From Asticcacaulis aquaticus (lineage in GTDB: Bacteria > Pseudomonadota > Alphaproteobacteria > Caulobacterales > Caulobacteraceae), in the NCBI RefSeq assembly GCF_028550415.1, contig NZ_JAQQKX010000002.1:272860-336859 (forward strand): DNA of 64,000 bases, read 5' to 3'. Of the stretch, positions 44,333-53,255 are shown piece after piece (position 1 is the first letter of the stretch; each line of letters starts with the position of its first letter). The notes below the pieces were generated by a model. The model saw only the letters and a program-made list of their open reading frames with translations, did not search any database and was not told the origin of the DNA. The translations under genes were made by a program, and so were the position numbers.

Positions 44333-45619
44333 TCACTCCGCTTCGGGGTTTCGCGACGGCGCGATAGCGTCGCCGAGCTTCGCCTCGGCATACCCCGTCC
44401 AACGCCCTGCGGCCGCCCTGAGGCGCTGGATATAGTCCCGCAGTTCGCTACGGACGGCAGAATTCATCTGCCACAGACGCCAGCCTATGACGAGCGTCAG
44501 GACCGAGAAGGCGAACATGGCGATGTGCGTGCGCTGATACGGATTGATGTGAAACAGATAGGCCGGGGCACCGCCGAACAACAATAATACCAGTCCCCAT
44601 GACAGGTTGTACCGCAGGATACGCCCTTTCAACGCGCCGATCGTGCCGCCCAGAAGCGCCGCATAGGGCACCAGAAGCACCATGTCGTAATCCATAAGGC
44701 GCGGATTGCACAGTACCGCCACCCCCATCCCCAGAATCAGGCGTTCTTCCCGACGGCGATTGCCCGTGTGGGCGATCACCACGCCTGCCGCCACGATCGC
44801 GGTGGTGAAGGCAAGTCCCATCGCCAGAGCCAGCGGGCTGCCCGTTTCGATCCCCACCCAGTCCAGAAGGGCAAACAGCCCCAGGCCCGGCTGCTCCTTG
44901 ATGGCCGTGCTGCGCAAGGCCTGCATCCAGTCCGTTATCCCGTCTCCGGCGCCCTGAAACGTCAGCAGGACAACCCCGGCCCCTACCCCACAGGCCAGGA
45001 CAAAGTCGCGGACACTGCGCGTCCAGGGCCGCTTCTCCATCAGCAGGACGACAAAATAGCTGAGGAAGGTCGGCTTTATATAGGCGCAGGCCAGCACCAT
45101 CAGCACAAAGGGCCAGCGATGCCGCCGGAACAGCACGAGGCTGGCCAGAACCAGAGCGTGCATCAGGATGCCGATATTGGCGCAGCAGAAGGTCATCGGA
45201 GACAAGGCGGCAAAGGCCAGCCAGCGGTAATGACGCGGCAGGGTCTCATTGACCTTGAAAAGGGCGTACCACAATAGAAACAGGGTGGCCGGCAACAGCA
45301 GCGCCCACAGATAGATATCCCGAACGGCGACGACCCCCAGAGCGCTCACCACGGGTGCCAGCCCCTGCGCAATCTGAGGCGCATAGACGAAGGCCGCCGG
45401 GGTCAGTCCCGGACAGGTCAGGCTTTCGGCATAGGGGGACTGGCCCGCGGCTACCGCCTGCGCCGCGCAGACCACGGCGTCGACATCCATGAACACCCAC
45501 CTGTGCCGCACGAACTTTTCAAGCACCCCCGCCAGAACGGGAAACACGCATAAGGTTACAAACAGTCCGTATTTCCAGCCGGAACCGAATTTTTCTCTTA
45601 GACACGTCAAGGCATCCAT
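44333..45619 (-). CDS. GT87/DUF2029-type membrane glycosyltransferase
   Basis: A 428-residue protein with about ten hydrophobic helices. The early FMDVDAVVCAAQAVAAGQSP then YAE is the GT-C motif, in which an acidic residue in the first outer loop precedes a GxxPY sequence, as in polyprenyl-phosphate-mannose-dependent enzymes (GT87). Such enzymes transfer sugars to lipids or cell-wall glycans in the periplasm. The C-terminus is a charged cytoplasmic tail (RDYIQRLRAAAGRW). The substrate is unknown. It is convergent with cpdR. Confidence 0.75.
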   Translation of the reverse strand: MDALTCLREKFGSGWKYGLFVTLCVFPVLAGVLEKFVRHRWVFMDVDAVVCAAQAVAAGQSPYAESLTCPGLTPAAFVYAPQIAQGLAPVVSALGVVAVRDIYLWALLLPATLFLLWYALFKVNETLPRHYRWLAFAALSPMTFCCANIGILMHALVLASLVLFRRHRWPFVLMVLACAYIKPTFLSYFVVLLMEKRPWTRSVRDFVLACGVGAGVVLLTFQGAGDGITDWMQALRSTAIKEQPGLGLFALLDWVGIETGSPLALAMGLAFTTAIVAAGVVIAHTGNRRREERLILGMGVAVLCNPRLMDYDMVLLVPYAALLGGTIGALKGRILRYNLSWGLVLLLFGGAPAYLFHINPYQRTHIAMFAFSVLTLVIGWRLWQMNSAVRSELRDYIQRLRAAAGRWTGYAEAKLGDAIAPSRNPEAE

Positions 45620-45882
45620 CTTTATCTCCTACCCTGCACATCATTCAGGGGGGGAGCTCGGCCAAAATAGGACCGAATTGTTTCGCCTTGGAAAACAACG
45701 TTTTTTGGACGGGATATGCACCGGAAAATTTTACGTTTCGGCCTTTGGAGCCGGGCGATGAAGGCCGCGTCCCGTTTTCCACATTTTTGATGGTAAAGGC
45801 TCTTGCCACCATCACATTCGACCGCTATACACCCCCTCCTCGCAAGCACGCATCGCTCCGGCGACACAGCGTGATACAAAGT

Positions 45883-45957
<75 letters not shown>

Positions 45958-46217
45958 TTTTCTTTTTCCGTTTAGATAGTTAAGTTGGCATTGCGCGTCA
46001 CAGTGACCTAAGTCGCAGACGTGTGGGCACTATTTCAAATGCCGTTTGACATGTCCGGACGGGAGACCGACTCCTTTCGGCTCCAGGTTCACGGTTCAAT
46101 CAGTCTACCATGTAATGACTAGGGGCTGCCGAAGATAACTTGCCTTATCGACAACCGTTTCTTTTTATTTGTTATGTAATTACACAATCGGACAAGCGTC
46201 GACAGCCAGATAAACCC
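45958..46217. other. Intergenic region after tRNA-Val with a tRNA-end-like fragment
   Basis: No gene is seen between tRNA-Val and the Rrf2 gene. At 46093-46110, GGTTCAATCAGTCTACCA looks like the T loop and 3' end of a tRNA, but no matching 5' half can be found. It may be a remnant of recombination at a tRNA locus or a chance match. Confidence 0.35.
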
Positions 46218-46637
46218 TCAGGTCAGCCGCGGCAGAGGATCCGCCAGGGTCGAGTTTTCGAGCACCCGCGCCAGGGCATCGCGCGCCGCCAGCAGGATCA
46301 GACGCAACTGGCAATCGTCCGCCGTAGGACAATCCTCGCAGCGGACATAGGCGGTGCGGCTGGCGCAGGGGGTCAGGGCCAGCGGCCCGTCGATCAGCCG
46401 GATCAGGTCGGCAATCGAGATCATATCGGTCGGCTTGGCCAGACTATAGCCGCCGGACCGTCCGCGCTTCGACTGCAGCAGGCCTTCGCGGCGCAGTTCC
46501 AGCAGAATACCTTCGAGGAAATGCAGCGGCGCCCGGATACGTTCGGCCAGTTCACCGGCCTGAATCGTTTGGCCCAGAGGCAGTCGAGCCATTTCCTGCA
46601 TGGCGCGAATGGCGTATTTGGCGCGCTGGGACAGCAT
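46218..46637 (-). CDS. Rrf2 family transcriptional regulator
   Basis: A 139-residue winged-helix regulator beginning MLSQRAKYAIRAMQEMARLP. The recognition helix region is ERIRAPLHFLEGILLELRREGLL with GRSGGYSLAKP, the usual Rrf2 wing. The C-terminal half has cysteines in PCASR, RCEDCP and DDC, matching the Fe-S-binding set of Rrf2 regulators such as RirA or IscR. It probably senses iron, oxygen or redox state. No iron genes are adjacent; it stands next to a patatin gene on the same strand. Confidence 0.88.
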   Translation of the reverse strand: MLSQRAKYAIRAMQEMARLPLGQTIQAGELAERIRAPLHFLEGILLELRREGLLQSKRGRSGGYSLAKPTDMISIADLIRLIDGPLALTPCASRTAYVRCEDCPTADDCQLRLILLAARDALARVLENSTLADPLPRLT

Positions 46638-46736
46638 GGTCTAGGTCGTAATCCGTTTAAAACATCGCGCGGTTGATATCGCGACTGTCGTTGAGTTCTA
46701 TTCCATACACAGAGTCCGTTACAAAAGCCATAAGCC

Positions 46737-47921
46737 TTAATCGGCGGACATGTGCTTGAAATCATAGACGCGGATGCCGTCCTTTTCCGGCGGCGGCTCG
46801 CGCCAGACCCGGTGCGTCATGGCGCGTTCCGCATCGGCGCCCCCGGCGGCCCAGTGCTCGTTCATCGTCACGCGCGAAAATTCGTAATCCTTGGATTGCC
46901 CGTGATCGCCGGATTCGCTGTTGATCAGGTGGACGATACTGACGCGGAAATGCGCCGCACGGGCATAGCACCGCGCGATTGCCGGGTCTTCGCGCGCCTC
47001 CGGCGGCAGGTGATCGTACATGGCGCGGATGGCCTGCCGCAGCCGGTAGCGTTCCAGAAAGGCGTCAGTATTGAGGCGCGTCCGGCTGGAATAGGTGATG
47101 TCCTTTACGCGGCCATAGACCTCGTCCAGCGTTTTCGGCATCTCGCCGCGCGCCGAGAACAGATCCATCTGGAAGACCAGCGTATCGCCGTCGAGCCCCG
47201 CCGGGGCTTCGTGCAGCACATAGGTCAGGGGCGTGTTCGACACCACCCCGCCGTCCCAGTAGGGCTCGCCGTCGATCATGACCGCCGGAAACCCTGGCGG
47301 CAGCGCACCCGAGGCCATGATATGCTCGGGCGCAATCGTCGTGGTGTGGGTATCGAAATAGACCGAATTGCCGGTCAGCACATTGACCGCCCCGACGCTC
47401 AGCCGGATGTCACCTGTGTTGAGCCGGTCGAAATCGACATGCCGGATCAGGGTCTCACGCAGGGGCGATATGTCGTAGAAGCTGGTTTCCGACGGCATGG
47501 ACCACGGCGCGAAGAAGGGCGACACCGCTGCCGGGCGGAAAAAACCCGGCACGCCGTTGATCGCGCTCATATAGCCGCTCCACTGGCGGAACCCGGCCTT
47601 GAGCCAGGGATTGAGGTCGGAGAAGGAATCGCTGGGGAAGGCTGCCGTGATCTGCGTCCAGAAGGATTTGAGTTTCGCCGCGCGCTGTTCCGGCGGGTTG
47701 CCCGCAATGATCGCCGCATTGATCGCCCCGATGGACACCCCGGCGACCCAGTCGGGCTCTATGCCATGGGCCTGAAGGCGCTCGTAAGCGCCGCCCTGAT
47801 ACGAGCCCAGCGCCCCGCCCCCCTGAAGCACCAGCACCGTCTGGTCGTAGGCCGTGGCCGGGCCGCGGGTGTCGCGCGTATCGCGTTTTGGCTTGGTCAC
47901 TTGGGTATGCATCGGGCTCAA
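46737..47921 (-). CDS. Patatin-like phospholipase with DUF3734 C-terminal domain
   Basis: A 394-residue cytoplasmic serine hydrolase. The oxyanion motif VLQGGGALGSYQGG, the nucleophile Ser63 in GVSIGAINAA and the catalytic Asp in PYWDGGVVSNTP form the patatin dyad. The last about 120 residues are the DUF3734 extension. Patatins with this extension occur widely in alphaproteobacteria and are often near polyhydroxyalkanoate genes, none of which is visible here. It begins with a charged N-terminal stretch and no signal peptide. Confidence 0.9.
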   Translation of the reverse strand: MSPMHTQVTKPKRDTRDTRGPATAYDQTVLVLQGGGALGSYQGGAYERLQAHGIEPDWVAGVSIGAINAAIIAGNPPEQRAAKLKSFWTQITAAFPSDSFSDLNPWLKAGFRQWSGYMSAINGVPGFFRPAAVSPFFAPWSMPSETSFYDISPLRETLIRHVDFDRLNTGDIRLSVGAVNVLTGNSVYFDTHTTTIAPEHIMASGALPPGFPAVMIDGEPYWDGGVVSNTPLTYVLHEAPAGLDGDTLVFQMDLFSARGEMPKTLDEVYGRVKDITYSSRTRLNTDAFLERYRLRQAIRAMYDHLPPEAREDPAIARCYARAAHFRVSIVHLINSESGDHGQSKDYEFSRVTMNEHWAAGGADAERAMTHRVWREPPPEKDGIRVYDFKHMSAD

Positions 47922-48128
47922 ACTCCGTACTGTATCATAAAACCCACACTAATGCCGCCCTTACAAGCCGCAAACGCTTGCGACGCATATTTTTTATAAC
48001 CCTAAGCCTAGTTTCGGGTCAGTGCGTATCAGCGTTCGCCTAGATTAATCTTTTGATCAGGCTTTTGCCCGAAAGTGGCCCCGCTCGCTTCTTACCTGAA
48101 ATTTTCCCCTCTCTGGAGAGACCCTCGT

Positions 48129-48794
48129 ATGCAAATCCGTACCCTCGTCCTTACGGCGGCCCTGACCGGCCTGATGGCCACCGCCGCCTCGGCTCAGGAC
48201 AGCGCGATCGCCGTCGACGTCCACGGCGGCACGACCGGCATAGGTATCGGCGCCCGTTATCAGGTGTCGGACTCGATCGTCCTGCGCGCCGATTACGACA
48301 CCCTGAAGCACTCCGACGACTTCTCGTCGGACGGCGTCAACTATAACGGCGAAGTCGAATTCAAACCGTTCACCTTCGCGGTGAACGCGCACCCCTTCAA
48401 AAACTCGTTCTTCGTGTCCGCCGGCTATGTCATGGGCGACCGTAACATCAAGCTCGATGCTCGCCCCGCCGGCCCGACCCAGGTCGGCAGCGTCACCTAT
48501 CAGCCGGGTGAAATCGGCACCCTGCGGGCCAATGCCGATATGGGTGACGGCGCGCCGTTCATCGGTCTGGGCTTCGACAACACCTTCCATAGCAATAACC
48601 GCATCACCTTCCGCTTCCTCGCCGGGGCGGTGCTGGGCGACGAGCCCTCGGTCACCCTGACCTCGGACGGTTCTCTGGCGACGAACGCGGCCTATAAGAC
48701 GCAACTCGAAATCGAGCGCAAGGAACTTGAGCAGGACGTCAAGGACGTGAAAACCTGGCCGGTGCTGCAACTCGGCCTGAGCTACAAGTTTTAA
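48129..48794 (+). CDS. Outer-membrane beta-barrel protein
   Basis: A 221-residue exported protein. The signal peptide is TAALTGLMATAASAQ, and alternating hydrophobic strands follow (GIGIGARYQVSDSIVLRADY, FTFAVNAHPFKNSFFVSAGY). The C-terminus LQLGLSYKF ends in Phe, the signal for BamA-dependent insertion. The size fits an 8-strand barrel of the OmpA/OmpW/Ail type. The start ATG 48129 has GGAGAG upstream. A bidirectional terminator follows. Confidence 0.85.
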   Translation: MQIRTLVLTAALTGLMATAASAQDSAIAVDVHGGTTGIGIGARYQVSDSIVLRADYDTLKHSDDFSSDGVNYNGEVEFKPFTFAVNAHPFKNSFFVSAGYVMGDRNIKLDARPAGPTQVGSVTYQPGEIGTLRANADMGDGAPFIGLGFDNTFHSNNRITFRFLAGAVLGDEPSVTLTSDGSLATNAAYKTQLEIERKELEQDVKDVKTWPVLQLGLSYKF

Positions 48795-48814
48795 TCAGGC
48801 GTCTGTCTGAACGG

Positions 48815-48844
48815 AAAAACCCCGCCTCACCGGCGGGGTTTTTT
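48815..48844. terminator. Bidirectional terminator between the barrel gene and the SIMPL cluster
   Basis: AAAAACCCCGCC and GGCGGGGTTTTT pair around the 5-base loop TCACC, with A-run and T-run on the two sides. It serves both convergent transcripts. Confidence 0.88.
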
Positions 48845-49742
48845 ATTTGAGGCCGTATACAACACAGGTCTGGGCCCGCACCTTGTACAGTGGCGGCGTT
48901 TGCAGGAAGGCGTTTTCATCCGCCTTCATCTCCAGTCCGGCCACACGTTGCATCGCCTCCGCAGCGTTGCGGTCCGGAAAGGCACCGACATCATCGGCGA
49001 CAACACTATCTGCTCGCCCCCGATACTCGGCCCGCGACCCGGCAACGACGACCTCCTGCACCTCACTGCCGTCGGCGGCCTTTTCCGGCTTCTGTCGCCC
49101 CAGCAGGTTGGACTGGCAGGCGCGGCCCGTCGGATCGATCATCCGCACCCCGCCGACCTGCACCCCCAGCACCTGCGCCGCGCCCTGAGCCCGTGCCGCT
49201 GCATCGCGCCCGGCTTCGGACAGCAGCGCCGTCTTGACGGCGTTATCGGCTTCAAGACGGAAACTCAGCCGACTAACCTGCGTCGGCGAAGCCGCCAGCG
49301 CCAGGGCATAGATACGCTCCAGCCCGGCAAGGTCGCGCACCTCGACCTCAATCGACAGATTGGCCTCGTAGCCCCGGATCTTGTCCCCGCGCTCGTTATC
49401 GACCATTTCGCCATCGACCTTATACTGCTGATAGAGCGCCTGCATGTCGAAACCGGTGGTAATGCGCGCCACCTCCGCCCCCTGCTTTCGCAGCGAGGTC
49501 ATCAATGGCGTCGCCTGAGCGATCGCCAGGTTCTGCGCCTCCGCCGCGGTCTTGCCCACGCCACGGAAGGTCGCCGTGAAGGTGGCGCGATTGGCCTCGA
49601 CCTCGCGTTCGGCATAGCCGATCTGCGGCAGGACCGGGCTGGTCGCCCACCATGGCGCCGACTCAAAACGCGGATCGGCGGTTTGCGCCGTAGCGGCCCC
49701 GGCCATCAGGCCCAGCGCCATCGTCAGGACCGCATAGCGCAT
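48843..49742 (-). CDS. SIMPL-domain (DUF541) secreted protein with TonB-plug-like insert (paralogue 3)
   Basis: A 299-residue exported protein with signal peptide LTMALGLMAGAATAQ. The SIMPL domain spans about 35-200; its conserved GYAEREVEANRATF and YEANLSIEVEVRDL strands match its two neighbours. The C-terminal frame has Cys209 (IDPTGRACQ) and Cys293 (TCVVYGLK). Between them, residues 226-271 read like the TonB-box and plug start of a TonB-dependent receptor (EVQEVVVAGSR, then VVADDVGAFPDRNAAEAMQR). It is the last of three tandem paralogues. SIMPL proteins are periplasmic or outer-membrane-associated and mostly uncharacterised. Confidence 0.85.
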   Translation of the reverse strand: MRYAVLTMALGLMAGAATAQTADPRFESAPWWATSPVLPQIGYAEREVEANRATFTATFRGVGKTAAEAQNLAIAQATPLMTSLRKQGAEVARITTGFDMQALYQQYKVDGEMVDNERGDKIRGYEANLSIEVEVRDLAGLERIYALALAASPTQVSRLSFRLEADNAVKTALLSEAGRDAAARAQGAAQVLGVQVGGVRMIDPTGRACQSNLLGRQKPEKAADGSEVQEVVVAGSRAEYRGRADSVVADDVGAFPDRNAAEAMQRVAGLEMKADENAFLQTPPLYKVRAQTCVVYGLK

Positions 49743-49760
49743 GTCCGTCTCCCTGTTTGT

Positions 49761-50681
49761 TTATTTGAGATCGTAGATAACACACGCCTTGGTCGTCACC
49801 CGAATAAGCGGCGGCGACTGGATGAAAGCGTTTGCCGCCGCACGGGCTTCCAGAGACGGCCCCATGCCCGGCGGTGGTGGTGACGCGGCCTTTTTCTTCA
49901 TCATCATCGAGGATTGCGTGACCTGATCGTCATCGTCGCGCCCAGCACCGACCGGCGTCGCCCGACCGAGAATATTGGCCGTACAGGCCCGCCCCGTCGA
50001 GTCGATCAGACGCACCGGCCCCAGACCAAGCCCGTTGATCTGCGCCGCAACCTCGGCCCGGGCACGGGCATCGGCCACCGCCGCACTGAACAGGCGCGCC
50101 TTGGTCGCGTTGTCGGTTTGCAAGCTGAACGATACCGGCGTCGACCCGCTGGGACCGGCGGCCAGCACCAGCGCATAGGCGCGCTCCAGCACACTCAGCT
50201 CCGTAACATCGACCGTCAGCGTAATCGTCGCATCATAGGCTTCGATCTTATCGCCGCGCTGGTCCTCGACCTTCGTGCCGTCCTTGTTTTTATACTGCTG
50301 ATAGCGGGCGCGCATGAAGAACGAGGTCGTCACCCTGACCTTGTCCGCCCCCAGTTTGCGCAGGGCCTCGGTCAGGGGAGCAACCGGCTTCATGGCCAGG
50401 GCCTGCGCCTGCTCGACCGTCTTCGCCGTACCGAGGAACGACCCGCTAAAGCTGGCGCGATTGGCTTCGATCTCTTCCTGCACGACGCCGGTTTGCGGGA
50501 TGATCGGACGATCGACCCACCACGGCGCGCTTTCGGTCCTCGGTTGGGGTGCCGCTTTGAGTTCTGGCACCACCGGTGCGGCCGGAGCGACCGCCACGGG
50601 CTTGGGTTTCGGCTTTGGCCGCGCGGCAGCCTCCGCCCCGCCAGTCGCAAGGACCAGCGGGATCAGGATGAGGGCGCGCAT
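49761..50681 (-). CDS. SIMPL-domain (DUF541) secreted protein (paralogue 2)
   Basis: A 306-residue exported protein. After a short signal peptide (MRALILIPLVLATGGAEA) comes a Pro/Lys-rich stretch (RPKPKPKPVAVAPAAPV). The SIMPL domain follows (PQTGVVQEEIEANRASF, YDATITLTVDVTEL). The conserved Cys pair is in STGRACTANI and TKACVIYDLK. The part between them is short and unusual: DDDDQVTQSSMMMKKK followed by PPPP. ATG 50681 shares one base with the stop of paralogue 1 (TGATG), so the genes are translationally coupled. Confidence 0.85.
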   Translation of the reverse strand: MRALILIPLVLATGGAEAAARPKPKPKPVAVAPAAPVVPELKAAPQPRTESAPWWVDRPIIPQTGVVQEEIEANRASFSGSFLGTAKTVEQAQALAMKPVAPLTEALRKLGADKVRVTTSFFMRARYQQYKNKDGTKVEDQRGDKIEAYDATITLTVDVTELSVLERAYALVLAAGPSGSTPVSFSLQTDNATKARLFSAAVADARARAEVAAQINGLGLGPVRLIDSTGRACTANILGRATPVGAGRDDDDQVTQSSMMMKKKAASPPPPGMGPSLEARAAANAFIQSPPLIRVTTKACVIYDLK

Positions 50682-51574
50682 CAATTAAGGCCGTAAACCA
50701 CGCAAGCCTGCGCCGTCAGGGTCGACAGCGGTGGTGCCTGAATGAAGGCGTTCTGCGCAGCCTTGGCCTCCAGCATCTCGACCGGTGAGGCATTGGGCGC
50801 CGGGGGCGGCGGAGGGGGTGGCGGCGGCGGGGGTGGCGGTGCGTAGGCACGGCTTTCGTATTTTACCGTATAGGCATCGGCGTCCTGACCGTCGGACGCA
50901 TAACCGCGCGCCAGAATATCGGTCTGACAGGCGCGGCCCGTCGGATCGATGACCTTGACCTTACCCAGCGTCGCCCCCGCCGCCTCGGTGGCCAGCTTTG
51001 CCCGACGCGACGCATCCTTGACTGCCTCGTTATAGAGCCAGGTCTTGGTGGCGTTGTCGGGTTCCAGCGTAAAATAGATCTGCTGCGACGAGGTGGGCGA
51101 CGCCGCCAGCACCAGCGCATAGGCCCGTTCCAGCACACTCAGGTCGGTGACCTTGATCGACAGGGTCATGGTCACCTGATAGGCGTCGATCTTGTCGCCG
51201 CGCTGGTTCTCGATGCGATTGCCATCCTTGTCGCGGTACTGCTCGTAGAGGGCGCGCATCGAGAAGGAGGTATTTACGCGCACCGCGTCCTTGCCCAGCT
51301 TTTTGAGCGCGTCGGTCAGGGCCTTGGTCTGGCCGACCGCCTTGGTCTGGGCCTCGTCGGCGGTCTTGCCCACCGCGAGGAACGACGCCGAGAACGAGGC
51401 ACGATTGGCTTCGATTTCGGTGCGCACATAACCCGTCTGGGTGATGACGGCATCCTTCATCCACCACGGGGCCTTATCGTAGGCCGAGGCATTGGTGGCA
51501 GCGGTTTGCGCCAGCACGGGCTGAGTCAGAAGGCCAAGACCGGCGACGGCCAGAACAGCAATTGATTTACGCAT
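50681..51574 (-). CDS. SIMPL-domain (DUF541) secreted protein with polyproline linker (paralogue 1)
   Basis: A 297-residue exported protein, first gene of the triplet. Signal peptide VLAVAGLGLLTQPVLAQ; SIMPL domain with QTGYVRTEIEANRASFS and YQVTMTLSIKVTDLSVLE. The conserved cysteines lie in DPTGRACQTDIL and AQACVVYGLN. Between them a run of about 13 prolines follows VKYESRAYA. The proline run should form a stiff extended arm. Function unknown; SIMPL proteins include the E. coli oxidative-stress protein YggE. Confidence 0.87.
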   Translation of the reverse strand: MRKSIAVLAVAGLGLLTQPVLAQTAATNASAYDKAPWWMKDAVITQTGYVRTEIEANRASFSASFLAVGKTADEAQTKAVGQTKALTDALKKLGKDAVRVNTSFSMRALYEQYRDKDGNRIENQRGDKIDAYQVTMTLSIKVTDLSVLERAYALVLAASPTSSQQIYFTLEPDNATKTWLYNEAVKDASRRAKLATEAAGATLGKVKVIDPTGRACQTDILARGYASDGQDADAYTVKYESRAYAPPPPPPPPPPPPPAPNASPVEMLEAKAAQNAFIQAPPLSTLTAQACVVYGLN

Positions 51575-51667
51575 GATACCCCTCTCCTGAAAAAAACATC
51601 GTTACACTAAAGCTGACCAAGCATTACGGCCCGAATATGGCGGGTCCGGCGCAGGTAGCCTATATCA

Positions 51668-52570
51668 TTATACCTGTGGCCGGAAGGCCTCTGCCCGTCG
51701 CTTCCCTTCGGCGATCTGTTCGGGCGTGAGTTGGCGTTCGAGATAAAAGACCGCATCCTGACCGTCGCGCTGACCCAGCCCTCCCTTGTCCTGTGCGGCC
51801 AGCCACGCCCACTTATAGGCCTCTGCCGGGTCTTTTGCCACGGCCCGACCGGCATAATAGAGGAAGCTCAGGCGCGCCTGCCCCTGCGAATTACCCGTCT
51901 CCGCCGCGCGCGCATAATAGTCGCGCGCCCTGGGCAGGTCGCGATACTGCTCGCTGAACAGGTAATGCAGTTCCCCCAGATAGAACAGAGCCTCGCCGTC
52001 GTTCTTGGCCGCCGCCTTTTCCAGCCAATGCTTGGCCAGCGCCGGCTCGAAGCCGGTGAAGAACATGATGCCGACCTGCTTTTCCGCCGCCGTGTCGCCG
52101 CGTTCGGCCGCCTTCAACAAGCCCTCGCGCGCCGTGTCGAGGTCGGGTTTCGTGCTGCCGCGCCCGGTCAGATAAAACAACGCCGCCTTGCGCTGGGCTT
52201 CGGGCGATTTGGCGGCGGCCTGTTCGTATAGTTTCAGCGCCCGGTCGCGGTCGGCGACGCCCTTGCGCGCATTATAGAGATCGCCGAGCGCCAGTTGCGC
52301 CTCGGTATGGCCGCCCGCCGCGGCCTTTTCGTACCACGCCACGGCCTTTGCCTCGTTATCGACGCCGCCGCGCCGTTTGTCGTAAGCCCTGCCGGAATAA
52401 TACTGCGCGCTGGCGTCGCCGGTGCGCGCCTTGATATAGGTGATCCATTCGTTTTCGCCGGACGGCCCGGTCTTGCCCGTCGCAAACAGGACCGTCGCCG
52501 CACCGATGAGAAGCACCAGCGGCACGATGATCGCCAGATAAAGCGCGGCGGATTTCGGTTTACGACGCAT
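51668..52570 (-). CDS. Membrane-anchored Sel1-repeat protein
   Basis: A 300-residue protein with one N-terminal helix (YLAIIVPLVLLIGAATVLFA). About five Sel1-like repeats follow, for example AVAWYEKAAAGGHTEAQLAL and RARDYYARAAETGNSQGQAR. Sel1 repeats form helical solenoids that bind partner proteins; most of the chain should face the periplasm. The start ATG 52570 has GGGGGAA upstream. It is followed 90 bases later by the SIMPL triplet on the same strand, and preceded by a second Sel1 gene. Confidence 0.88.
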   Translation of the reverse strand: MRRKPKSAALYLAIIVPLVLLIGAATVLFATGKTGPSGENEWITYIKARTGDASAQYYSGRAYDKRRGGVDNEAKAVAWYEKAAAGGHTEAQLALGDLYNARKGVADRDRALKLYEQAAAKSPEAQRKAALFYLTGRGSTKPDLDTAREGLLKAAERGDTAAEKQVGIMFFTGFEPALAKHWLEKAAAKNDGEALFYLGELHYLFSEQYRDLPRARDYYARAAETGNSQGQARLSFLYYAGRAVAKDPAEAYKWAWLAAQDKGGLGQRDGQDAVFYLERQLTPEQIAEGKRRAEAFRPQV

Positions 52571-52626
52571 ATATTCCCCCTGCGACAGTTCCCCGACTCT
52601 TACCCCACCTTCGACACGATGCAAGC

Positions 52627-53178
52627 CTATTGAAGGTTGGCCTCGGCTTTCGTCCGGTCCTTGGCGGCGATGCGCCCTCTCACGCGCTCCAGTCCCTGCA
52701 CGCCCGCCGCATCCTGCTGTTTCGCCGCGCGGCTATACCAGACATAGGCCTGCGCCGCATCGGCCTTAACCCCCAGCCCGTGCTCGTAGGCATAGCCCAT
52801 ACGAAACTGCCCCACCGCGCTGCCCGCTTCGGCGGCGCGCCGATTGTAGTCGAAGGCCCCCTTCGATGCATTGTCGTCGTCATAGCCTTCCCCCAGCACC
52901 AGCAACGCCGGGACATGGTTCTGATCGGCGGCCTTACGATAATAGAGATAGGCGGCGGCGGGGTCGCGCGGCCCGCCCTCGCCCCGATCGCACATGCCCG
53001 CAAGGCGGAACTGCGCGGCGGCATCCCCGGCATCGGCGGCAATCTGCGCCGCCAGTCGCGTGGCCTGAAGGTCTTCGGGGCGGACTTCGGCGGGCAGGTC
53101 ATCCATTCGCGGCGCACTTTGCGCCATCGCGCCGCCGCTCATAAACAGGCACAGGCCGGTGATAAGGATCAGACGCAT
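52627..53178 (-). CDS. Secreted Sel1-repeat protein
   Basis: A 183-residue protein with a signal peptide (ILITGLCLFMSGGAMAQ). About three Sel1-like repeats follow (AAAQFRLAGMCDRGEGGPRD, SAVGQFRMGYAYEHGLG). The mature protein has one Cys (GMCDRG). It should act in the periplasm as a binding scaffold. The start ATG 53178 has GGGAGGGAAG upstream. It is 56 bases from the membrane-anchored Sel1 gene and probably cotranscribed with it. Confidence 0.87.
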   Translation of the reverse strand: MRLILITGLCLFMSGGAMAQSAPRMDDLPAEVRPEDLQATRLAAQIAADAGDAAAQFRLAGMCDRGEGGPRDPAAAYLYYRKAADQNHVPALLVLGEGYDDDNASKGAFDYNRRAAEAGSAVGQFRMGYAYEHGLGVKADAAQAYVWYSRAAKQQDAAGVQGLERVRGRIAAKDRTKAEANLQ

Positions 53179-53255
53179 GACTTCCCTCCCATTTTCAGGA
53201 AATAAGCTTAACACGCATCACGCGAAATGCCCGGTTACAAACCCTGTAACGCGCC

